10,000 nucleotides of DNA from the NCBI GenBank assembly GCA_009663005.1, contig CM018903.1, forward strand, positions 17,855,169-17,865,168, written 5' to 3'. The position numbers and the translations under genes are program-made. This DNA comes from Actinidia chinensis. Its lineage: Eukaryota; Streptophyta; Magnoliopsida; Ericales; Actinidiaceae. Below, one piece after another: positions 1 through 6,991 of the stretch; position 1 is the first letter of the stretch, and the number at the start of each line of letters is the position of its first letter. The notes below the pieces were generated by a model, which was given only the letters and a program-made list of their open reading frames with translations, did not search any database and was not told the DNA's origin.

Positions 1-590
1 TTAAAATTTGGAAATTTGATGTCTTAAAACAAGTTCGAATCAATATTTTCCGATGTTAGATGCTATTAAATAGATTCTCGTTATTGCCAAACAAAATATT
101 TTTAAAGGACTTGGGTACTGTGAAAAGAAAATTTGCATGTAAAAGAGACGGCAATGAGGAATGAGAATCAGCGTGCATTCTCCAATGCAAGACTGTGCCC
201 GAAGTATTACGGACCCGGTTGTCCTACTATTTTGTGCATAATAGGGGTGTAAGAATTGATCAAGGCACTTCTCGATTAGGTTCTGTGAGAATTTGTTGCC
301 GTAGTCCGTATACAAAGACCTAGGTTTAGGAGAATTAAACCAACGGGCGAGTTACACTTGAGTTGGCTGATCGTTCTGTTAGGTCCGAGGGGTATCATTG
401 AGGAGTTCTATTCAAGTGATACGGGTACTACCGGTAGATTTCAATAGTCTTGGTACTCATCTTGTCGATTGGGAGTCGGTTAAACGAATATTCCTGTCAT
501 CTTAGGTAGGCCCATTCCTAGCCACTGCGAAGCGTTATCATGCAGGCATAGATTAACTTAAGCTTTCATTTGTAAGATGATGTTGGGACA
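1..590 (+). pseudogene. Protease domain remnant and gag/protease junction of pol
   Basis: The first 240 bases carry frame-shifted pieces of the stretch that precedes protease in Athila elements, for example CPKYYGPGCPTILCIIG read from about 197-244 in shifting frames. An aspartic-protease region follows. A remnant of the D-L-G active-site turn is at about 271-283 (cgattaggttctg), then a segment resembling the family's LLP-YKLGLGEL motif at about 290-327. Further on, RGIIEEFYSSDTGTTGRF is readable at about 387-440, and a GPFLATA-like piece lies near 508-530. Stops interrupt every frame, so the protease is dead. The assignment rests on the order of several short matches, not on one long open frame. 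Confidence 0.72.
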
Positions 591-1140
591 AAGATTTTCA
601 CTGGGGGTAAATAAAGAGGGAAGGTTAGACCAAATGAGAAAAATAAATGTCATTGAGTCCATCATTCAAGAATCATGGGATCGTAGTGTTATGGAAGATC
701 AATGAGAGGAGATCTAGTTTGGAGTGAGCCCATGGACAATTGGAATCCGAAAGTTAAGTTTTAGGGATGCTCCATTGTCAGTGAAGAGAGTGAATTTGTC
801 TTGATGTGGGCATTGGATCCCAACTTTTGAACCTCTTGCACCCCAAGGGTAGTTAACACCTGTTTCATCTGAAGAAAACACCATTCCGACAGAAAAACTC
901 TACCATCTACATTAAGTATGCGTTTCTGAAGAAGGTGAGTCGTACCCGTTGTCTACCTCTAGCCTAATGAAGGTCAAGAGGAATCACTGTTGAAAATATT
1001 AAGAGGCATAGAAGTCATTAGGTTGGACAATAACGGATCTTCACGGTATTAGTCACTCATTGTGCATCACTGTATTTATTTGGAAGATGGAGTCTAAACC
1101 TGGCGTCAAAATGACCAAAGCGTTTAAACCCAATATGAAA
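591..1140 (+). pseudogene. Protease to reverse-transcriptase linker of pol, decayed
   Basis: No enzyme domain is expected between protease and reverse transcriptase. This stretch holds broken pieces of the usual Athila linker. LKYAFL-like coding is at about 910-932. A segment reading LGWTITDLHGISHSLC-like, the usual entry to the reverse transcriptase, spans about 1019-1070. KPNMKG-like coding is at about 1127-1143. Stops lie between these matches in all frames. It is annotated as part of the same pol pseudogene because it is collinear with the domains on both sides. Confidence 0.65.
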
Positions 1141-1900
1141 GGGCTGTTAGAGGAGAGGTGCTGAAACTTTCTGATGCGGGTATTAATACCCAATTTCTGA
1201 TTCTAGTGGGTGAGTTCAACCCAAGTGGTTCCTAGAAGTCGGGGAACGGTGGTGAAGAATGAGCATTAATGAGTTAGTGCCACTAGAGTCCGGAAAACAG
1301 GTTGGCAATGTGCATCGATTACCGAAAGTTGGAATGCTGCAACTAGGAAAAGACCATTCCAATTCCCCTTTGGGATTAAGGTCTTCGAGCGTGTTTGCAG
1401 GCGGCGTGTTATTGTTTTTTAGATGGTACTTTGGGTACAATCAGATGAGGGCTTTCGCGATCAAGGATAAGACACTTTCTCATGCCCTTTTGGCACTTAT
1501 GCCTATAGGAGAATGCCCTCGGCCTATGCAATGCACGGCCACTTTTCAAAGGTACATGATTTCAATTTTTAGCGACATGGTTGAAACAGATCTTGAGGTA
1601 TCATGACGATTTATCGGTGTCTGGGATACCCTTTGAATCATGTTTAAGAGCATTTAGAGTGTGTTTTGAAGAGATGCAAAGACCGTTCACTTGGTTTTAA
1701 AGTGAGAGGGTCACTTCATGGTAACAAAGGTATAGTGCTTGGGCATATTGTGTCTAGCAAAGGATAGAGGTAGAAAAGAAAAAGTCGAATTGATTCAACA
1801 TCTACATCCTAAGTTGTGTGAAAAAAAGATATTAGGGATCATTTTTTAGGGCATGCCGGGATTTTATCGTCGCTTCATTGAGGGGTTTGTGGCATCTCGA
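1141..1900 (+). pseudogene. Reverse transcriptase domain remnant of pol
   Basis: WVSSTQVVPRSRGTVVKNE reads openly from 1207 and is the N-terminal signature of Ty3/gypsy reverse transcriptase. Further motifs follow in order: AATRKDH-like coding at about 1336-1356, WYFGYNQM at 1424-1447, ATFQRYMISIFSDMVE from 1538, GHIVSSKG at 1741-1764 (followed at once by TAG), and PGFYRRFIEGF at 1856-1888. The catalytic F-M-D-D site falls at about 1598-1612. There the sequence has lost single bases on either side of the ATG, so the aspartates are out of frame. A one-base gain also splits the GHAGFYRRF motif near 1851-1862. The longest open piece, 1259-1603, covers the palm but reads out of frame for its first part. 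Confidence 0.88.
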
Positions 1901-1939
1901 GACCTTTGTACACTTGCTTTCATGGATGTACCTTTTGAG

Positions 1940-2410
1940 TGCGGACACCACAATGTTAAGAAGCCTTTGATAAACTTAAGGGTCTTCTTCACTACGCACC
2001 AATTTATGCATCACCAGATTGGTCTTTACCTTTTGGAGTTGATGTGTGATGCAGTGCTAGCAGTGGAGCTGCTTTAGGGCAAAGGATAGAGAAGAACCAC
2101 CATTGTCATATTACTATGCCTAGCAAACACTTAATGCTGCCCAATAACTATACCACCACCGAAAAAGAATGATTACTGTGATCTTGCACTCGATAAGTTT
2201 AGGTCATACTGGTTGGATATTGTTATTATATAATACTGATCATTCGTACTAAAGTACCTTTGACTAAACCCGATGCAAAGCCACGACTCATTAGTGAATT
2301 ATGTTATTACTAAGAATAATTATTGAGATCAGAATAAGAAAGGGGGTCGAAAATGTAGTACTGACCATTTGTCACGGCTCCCTATTGAGGGAAGCCAAAC
2401 GATACCCTTT
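1940..2410 (+). pseudogene. RNase H domain remnant of pol
   Basis: This domain would remove the RNA strand after copying. LMCDA, which carries the first catalytic aspartate, is read at 2039-2053. A YTTTEKE-like stretch, which carries the catalytic glutamate, lies at about 2149-2169. TDHS, with another catalytic aspartate, is at 2235-2246, followed by KPDAKPRLI at 2266-2292 and DHLSRLPIEGSQTIP from 2363, the usual junction to integrase. The motifs sit in different frames with stops between them, so no enzyme can be made. Order and spacing match the Ty3/gypsy family. Confidence 0.85.
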
Positions 2411-2429
2411 CGATCAATGAGTACTCCCT

Positions 2430-3640
2430 GATGGCAACTGTTTCAAATCACACTCATGCAAAACACTCATTACCATGGTTGCGGACATTGCCAATTACTT
2501 GGCCAAGGTAGAATTCCTTTTACACTGGTCTAGTATGGATAGGAAAAAAGTTTTAGGCACGTGAGGTATTGTCTTGGAAGATCCGTATTTGTTTAAGTAT
2601 TATCCTGTCAGTCATACGTCGGTGCATTCCTAATGATGAGGTGAAGAGGATTTTAGATTTGTCATCACAAGCTGTGGGGACATTTTTCTTCACGTAAAAA
2701 CTGCGGCCAAAATTTTGCAAGTGGTTTTTATTGGCCCAACCATGTTCCGTGAGTCATGCCTTTTGCACGTCATGCGGATAGATGTCAATGGTTAGGAAGT
2801 TGTCCTAAACGGCACAGATGCGCTCTTACCCTATCATTAGACTGAGTCTTGATTGTTGAGTATTAATTTTATGGGTCATTTTTTCTAATTCGTGTGGGAT
2901 ATCGATAAATTCTAGGGCAAGATTACGTATCCAAGTGGGTAGAATCTATATCAAGTCGTACAATGACCATGCTGGTGTGTCAAGTTTTTAAAGGGAATAC
3001 ATTTTTGCTAGATTTGGCATGCTTGAGCTAATATTAGCGATGGGGGTCACAGTTTTGTAATAGGGACCATAGGACTCCTCAGTTGCAAATATGGAGTTAT
3101 TCATAAGGTTGGCCACACCTACCATTCCTCAAAACCAAGGCAAGTTGAGTTGGCAAAATAGGGAAATCAAACAAGTCCTTGAGAAAACTATTAACCCCAA
3201 TACCGAAAGGGGGATTGGTCTTTGCGGTTAGTGGATGCATTATGGGCATATAGGACTGATACAAAAACTATTTTAGGGTCCTCTCCGTATGTGAGTGTGT
3301 ATGGAAAAAGCGTGTCACTCCCCTTATGAAATGAGACAAAGCGTATTGGGCAATTCGCCCAATTTAACACGAGTCTTGAGGAAGCAGGGACATTACGTTA
3401 ATTGCAACTGAATGAGTAGAGGAGATACGGAATAATGCATATGAAAACACCAGAATCTCAAAAGCCAAGATGGAAATGTGCATGATCAATTGATGTGGCA
3501 AATCATTCAATGTGGTCAAAAAGGTTGCTTTTGTACACTCCTGTTGCATTTTTTTTGGGAAAACTTCAAAGTCGTTGGTCCAGACCTTTTGGAAGGGCAT
3601 GTCTTTCATTCATGGGGTGATTGAAATAAGAATCCGAGAA
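2430..3640 (+). pseudogene. Integrase domain remnant of pol
   Basis: The zinc-finger half is recognisable. CHHKLWGHFSSRKNCGQN begins at 2660, continuing as GFYWPN, and HAFCTSC is at 2755-2775. A single extra G at about 2776 throws the following DRCQ out of frame. In the catalytic core, the first acidic position sits in GINFMG (about 2859-2876) and reads Asn (AAT, 2865-2867) where the family has Asp. The second is intact in ISDGG (3033-3047). The glutamate is present in RQVELA (3138-3155). EEIRNNAYENTRISKAKM reads openly at 3419-3472, typical of the Athila C-terminal region, and a GKLRSRW-like patch is near 3557-3590. Stops and frameshifts occur throughout, so the integrase is inactive. Confidence 0.88.
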
Positions 3641-3772
3641 ATGGACGTGTGTTGAAAGTCATGGGCAGCCGTTTAAATCTTATTCTGAGCTGGAGAAAAA
3701 GAGGTTGAGTGTGTGGATCTATATGACACCGAGTTCGTTAATTGCAAAGAATATCTTGTCGGTTTGTTGTAA
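3641..3772 (+). pseudogene. C-terminal tail of pol, with the probable pol stop
   Basis: After integrase, RVLKVMGSRLN at about 3644-3676 corresponds to the NGQRLK-type segment that ends integrase in this lineage. After a short frame-shifted acidic stretch, the frame entered at 3725 stays open to TAA at 3770-3772, immediately followed by TAG. Tandem stops at the position expected for the family make this the likely original end of pol. An open frame at 3705-3884 overlaps this end in another phase and has no family resemblance. Confidence 0.6.
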
Positions 3773-4178
3773 TAGAGTGTTAGGTAAGTTTATTCTTTTT
3801 GTAACGTCGATTGTAATTGGTTTTCTTTCGCATTTTGGAGAATTGCTGGTCTTGTTGGGGGGGAGTACTCGTAGTTTTATTTTATGAGTTTAATTGTTAT
3901 TTTTATGATAAGTTAATGGTCAAAAAAAAAAAATTTGCAATCAGCGTGGAAACTCTTCAGGACAGTATATGTAAAGCGTTCGGACCTGAAACAAATGAAA
4001 TTAAGCGTTCAAAACGCCTCTTAGAGAGTTCGAATGGCGAGCCCAGAGGAAGGGGAGGCGGTTTTTAAACTAAAAAGTTGCATTTTCAGTCAACTTCTTA
4101 CACAGTGTCACGAGAGAAAGGGGAAAGAGAAAAACTAGGGATTTTGAAGGGGGAAGTCTCAGGTGTCAAACTTCATCC
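3773..4178 (+). other. Non-coding pol/env spacer with purine-rich leader
   Basis: No coding motif was found between the pol stop and the hAT target site. The first 160 bases are AT-rich. At 3976-4038 there are three copies resembling the GTTCGAACGCC motif that is abundant in the LTR: gcgttcgg (3976-3983), gcgttcaaaacgcc (4005-4018) and gagttcgaatggc (4026-4038). At 4108-4160 the sequence becomes purine-rich (gagagaaaggggaaagagaa), like an untranslated leader. With the hAT removed, this leader runs into the splice-donor candidate at 5216/5217. Small open frames here (for example 3817-4065) show no family resemblance. Confidence 0.55.
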
Positions 4179-4186
4179 GTTAGGTG
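4179..4186. repeat. Target-site duplication, left copy (GTTAGGTG)
   Basis: This 8-bp sequence directly abuts the left terminal inverted repeat and is identical to 5198-5205 beyond the right end. An 8-bp duplication is the hallmark of hAT-superfamily insertion. Confidence 0.95.
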
Positions 4187-4198
4187 TAGAGGTGTCAA
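4187..4198 (+). repeat. Left terminal inverted repeat of the hAT element
   Basis: TAGAGGTGTCAA is a perfect 12-bp inverted match to 5186-5197. It is the expected transposase end-recognition site. Confidence 0.95.
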
Positions 4199-4600
4199 CG
4201 TGCCAGCCGTGTCGTGCCGTGCACTTTTTCTTTCATGCCAGTCGGCTTCGGAGTCGTGCCGTGCTGGCCCATTCACTTAATCGTGGCCGTGTTCTGCTTT
4301 TTAAGCGTGCCGTGCCTTTTAAGGTGGTCTGTCGTGCTTTTTTTTTTTCGTGCCTGCCGTGCCGGCCCGGTTACTATCGTGTCGTGCTGTGCCGGCCCGC
4401 TAACTTAGTCGTGTGACTCGTGTCCGTGGCCGTGCCGTGCCTGTCTACTTTAACGTGTCGTGCCGTGCTGGCCCGCTTACTAATCATGTTCATGCCATGT
4501 CGGCCCGTTAACTTAGTCGTGGTGACTCGTGCCGTTTCATGCCCGCTACTTACTTAATCGTGCTGTGTCGTGTTTCGTATTTAAATTTGTCGTGTCCGTT
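4199..4600. repeat. Left subterminal CGTGC repeat array of the hAT element
   Basis: About 400 bp of degenerate CGTGC, CGTGT and CGTGCCGTGC pentamer repeats. A longer unit is laid over them: GGCCC(G/A), then a spacer like TTACTA, CTAACTTA or TTCACTTA, then TCGTG or a variant. The GGCCC cores are at 4266, 4364, 4394, 4470 and 4502. The 15-mer actatcgtgtcgtgc at 4373-4387 recurs twice in the right arm in the same orientation. hAT transposases commonly bind short subterminal repeats, so a binding role is inferred, not shown. Open frames here translate as Pro/Cys/Arg/Val-rich repeats and are not genes. Confidence 0.9.
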
Positions 4601-4838
4601 TTTTAAAATTAAAAGCACAATTACAGTAGTTTTTTTGTGCTCAAAGACAACCTAAGAACTGCCCAAATTTATAAATATTTTGACATAAAATGCCCTTTTC
4701 CGATGAAAATCAATAATTTGGGAATGTAGACTTAGTGGCTACAGGCTTATGGGTTTAGCACCGTTTCACAAAAGTCAATTTATTTAATTTAATTTTAATT
4801 TTAATTTATTTAATAATTATTTTTATTGGGGCCACTTC
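4601..4838. other. AT-rich core of the hAT element
   Basis: The CGTGC repeats stop and about 240 bp of AT-rich unique sequence follows. It contains a small hairpin (agcacaa 4614-4620 with ttgtgct 4635-4641) and an A/T tract of aattttaattt-type repeats at about 4778-4820. No coding potential was seen. It may be what is left between the ends after internal deletion of an autonomous element, or captured sequence. Confidence 0.7.
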
Positions 4839-5185
4839 CGTATCGTGCCGTACCCGTGTCGTGCCCCCCTTGACCATTCGTGCCATGCCCATCCGGCTTG
4901 ACTAAGTCTGTGTCGTGCCGTGTCGTGCCGTGCCCAAACTAAGTAACTATCGTGTCGTGCCCGGGTGCGTGCGGGTTTTGATCTGCCGTGCCATGCCATG
5001 CCGTGTTAACCAACTATCGTGTCGTGCCCCGTGCCGTGCTCCACCATTTTCGTGCTCCGTGCCCGTACCCGTGCCCGTTAGACCGTGCCATGCCCATGCC
5101 TGCCAACTATTACCGTTCCGAACCGTGCCCGTGCCTAGTTTTTTTCGTGCCATGCCCGTGCCGAGCCGGGCCGGCAAGGCCCCAC
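4839..5185. repeat. Right subterminal CGTGC repeat array of the hAT element
   Basis: CGTGC and CCATGC-type pentamers fill this arm on the same strand as in the left arm, so the two arms are direct and not inverted repeats of each other. Copies of actatcgtgtcgtgc at 4946-4960 and 5013-5027 are identical to the left-arm copy at 4373-4387. The end nearest the right terminal repeat is richest in CCGTGCC and CCGGGCCGG. Confidence 0.9.
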
Positions 5186-5197
5186 TTGACACCTCTA
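5186..5197 (-). repeat. Right terminal inverted repeat of the hAT element
   Basis: TTGACACCTCTA is the exact reverse complement of 4187-4198 over all 12 bases. Confidence 0.95.
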
Positions 5198-5205
5198 GTT
5201 AGGTG
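5198..5205. repeat. Target-site duplication, right copy (GTTAGGTG)
   Basis: Identical in all 8 bases to 4179-4186. Deleting one copy with the element restores a continuous leader sequence that runs into ggatcaatcaag. Confidence 0.95.
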
Positions 5206-5907
5206 GATCAATCAAGGTAAATTTCATGAATTTCTTACTTCTTACTTTGAAGTGTTTAGTTTAGGGTTTCATCAATGAAACCTAGGTTTTCAAAAAAATA
5301 TTTTTAAGTTTTCACATTTAGGTGTTAACACAATCATGATTTTTCTTTTTTTCCCATTAGTGTTGTGGACTGTTTTAAGTTGTTAAACACAAAAGAAAGA
5401 GAGAATCTCAATTGTTAAAGTTTCATTAACAAACCTGGCCTAGTGGTGTGCACTCCAAGTGTTCGTGAATTGCTCCAATGACAGAAGTACTTAATTGTGA
5501 GGGAATTTTTTGTTTTCAACTCATCGTCCACGCTATTTTGAGATTTGGGAGTATTGGGTCAAAGAATTTTGCATGGGAATTTTAGACTTACATATGCACT
5601 TCCCACATTCGACTAATTGTCCCCATGAAGAATCAATTGATTGTGAAGGAATCGGATGTTGGTATTCGTCCATGTTGTCGTCATTAAAGATTGAAGACTT
5701 TGAGTACTGAAAATGTTGTAGAACCTCTAGTTTTAACATGGGAACACAAACAGGTCGTGGTGCATTTGCGAAGTTTCAATTGGACCTTGGTAAAAAACCC
5801 ACTTTGTAGGCACATATCGTTGCATTGCATAGTTGCATAGTGGTGTGATTTGTGTTTGTATTTTGCTTTGGTTTGGTATGCAGGGGGTGATTAAAAATTT
5901 GGGTACT
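5206..5907 (+). other. pol/env spacer after the hAT, with candidate leader intron (5217-5883)
   Basis: No gene motif was found here. A donor-like site, ATCAAG/GTAAATTT, lies at 5216/5217. An acceptor-like site follows a T-rich tract (about 5850-5880) as TATGCAG/GGGG at 5883/5884. The 667-bp interval is AT-rich, as plant introns are. Splicing would bring the purine-rich leader (up to 4186, less the hAT) to 25 bp upstream of the env-like ATG at 5908. Spliced env-class messages have been reported for plant retroelements such as barley Bagy-2. A small hairpin (ggtttcat/atgaaacc, 5265-5282) lies near the donor. An open frame at 5510-5707 has no recognised relative and is probably chance. Confidence 0.45.
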
Positions 5908-6991
5908 ATGGAACACGGGAGTCCCACTAAAAGGTCAAGAGTCCCAAAGGAAAGGCAGGGGTGGATTATGAATGCTTCTCGTTTCACGGGAAAAAATGCG
6001 AAAACTTGTTTCAATAAGGTCGGGATTTCGGCAATGGGCAGTACTTATAGGAAACTCAAATTTTTTAGTTTTGCTTTTGAAAATATTGGCCTTATTTTTG
6101 TCCCAAAAACTTACCACTAGGGGTTGGATAATCTGACAAAATTTAAGGCGGCATCGTTCTAACATTGTGCCAAGAGTTTCATGGCAAACATCAACATGAA
6201 CCGAAGCTGACAAGGAAAGGAGAATTGTGTAAGTTGGGTGCGGGGAAAGAAATAAAGGTGGACCACCCCCCCCGACACGTTTGCTGAAATTTTTTGAGAT
6301 TTTCTCGAGTGGAAAACCCCGAGTTTGCATTTCTCTAAGTGGGATCCTGAATTTAGCGTAGTCTCACAAGAATTGCTTTAGAAGGGGATGAATGGGACGG
6401 GAGGTGCAATGTAACAGACAACGCCTCAAGGATAAGTATTTGATTATGTTTTAGTTTTTCATGTATTCCCTGCTTCCTCTAAAACGTACAGTATCCATGA
6501 ATGTCGCTGGGCTAGGTTGTTGTTGGCCAATTGGCACTGGGAAGACCTTGACCCCCTTAACCTACCGTATCATGTTTTTATCTTGTGGTGCCACATATAA
6601 GGCTTCAGACAGAGAGGGGTTCAGTACCTTTTTACGAGATTTCTACAGAGTTATTTTAAAAGAAGTGCAGGTCCCATATCCCTTTAGATTTCATTAGGCT
6701 TGAGCCTGAGGGGCCCAATTGATAGGGCTTCCTTGTCCCAATCTGAGGGGCAAAGAAGAAGAGGAAATAGAGTAAAAGAGCACAAAGAGGGTCAGCTATA
6801 GGCATGGGGAGCTAAAGGAAGCCATTCTGAATCTAGGAAAACGAGATGAGTAAGCAAATGTCTGAATTTAGTAGAGAAGAATGAATACCCGTTGTCGGCA
6901 TTAGAGGAGAGTCTAGTCGTCACACGGTTATGCTCCCAAGACATGAAGGGCATGTTGATTCCGTATGGAGGAGGAAGATGATGATGATTGA
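5908..6991 (+). pseudogene. Athila-type env-like gene (putative plant transposon protein domain), pseudogene
   Basis: This is the extra gene found 3' of pol in Athila elements; its function is not established and the name env-like is positional. The ATG at 5908 opens a frame with a basic start (MEHGSPTKRSRVPKER) that runs to TAG at 6118. The same frame continues past stops at 6118, 6160 and 6208 through FMANIN (6178-6195) to WVRGK (6235-6249), which resembles the F-Y-A-N and V-R-G-K segments of the family. A second open piece at 6461-6694 has LLPLKRT and, at 6524-6550, WPIGTGKTL, matching the family's LLP and TGK region. The end is an acidic run EEEDDDD with TGA at 6989-6991, as is usual for these proteins. 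Frameshifts between 6250 and 6460 and stops after 6694 make it non-functional. Identity rests on collinear short motifs and on position after pol. Confidence 0.68.

Larger units (their letters stand above)
1..3772 (+). pseudogene. pol: pol polyprotein pseudogene (protease, reverse transcriptase, RNase H, integrase)
   Basis: In a working element this polyprotein would cut itself (protease), copy the RNA into DNA (reverse transcriptase and RNase H) and insert the DNA into the genome (integrase). Family motifs can be followed for about 3.7 kb but jump among the three + frames, with many in-frame stops. No open stretch exceeds about 115 codons (1259-1603). The 3' end is set by a segment reading EFVNCKEYLVGLL followed by tandem stops TAA TAG at 3770-3775. 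The window starts inside the gene, so the start is not visible. Many breaks are single-base gains or losses, plus substitutions. That is the decay expected of an old, unselected copy. Confidence 0.9.
4187..5197. mobile_element. Complete non-autonomous hAT-superfamily transposon (nDart-like ends)
   Basis: The element is 1,011 bp. It begins TAGAGGTGTCAA and ends with the exact reverse complement TTGACACCTCTA, flanked by perfect GTTAGGTG duplications. Eight-bp duplications and short TAGRGGTG-type ends identify the hAT superfamily; the rice Dart/nDart family has similar ends (TAGAGGTGGCCAA) and GC-rich subterminal repeats. There is no transposase: open frames inside are low-complexity readings of the repeats. 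It therefore needed transposase from an autonomous relative. It lies inside the retroelement's pol/env spacer and keeps perfect ends, so it is younger than its host copy. Orientation cannot be assigned without coding sequence. Assignment to hAT is strong; to the nDart branch only suggestive. Confidence 0.93.

Noticed and set aside
1216..1440. Minus-strand open frame of 74 codons opposite the reverse transcriptase
   Set aside because: It is a shadow of the plus-strand reverse-transcriptase remnant and has no motif of its own.
3364..3609. Minus-strand open frame of 81 codons
   Set aside because: It lies opposite the C-terminal integrase remnant, whose EEIRNNAYENTRISKAKM segment is clearly on the plus strand.
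4078..5278. Several open frames on both strands inside the hAT element, such as 4078-4416 on the minus or plus reading, 4214-4408, 4915-5202, 4947-5192 (minus) and 4988-5278
   Set aside because: They translate the CGTGC repeat arrays into low-complexity Pro/Cys/Arg/Val or Gly/Thr strings. The repeat has no stops in several frames, so open length is not evidence of coding.
5733..6330. Two overlapping minus-strand open frames (93 and 131 codons)
   Set aside because: They lie antisense to the env-like start and its recognisable segments and show no known family.
6524..6550. WPIGTGKTL looked like an ATP-binding P-loop
   Set aside because: The residue four before GKT is not the glycine the Walker A pattern requires, and the segment lines up with the LLP...TGK region of Athila env-like proteins.
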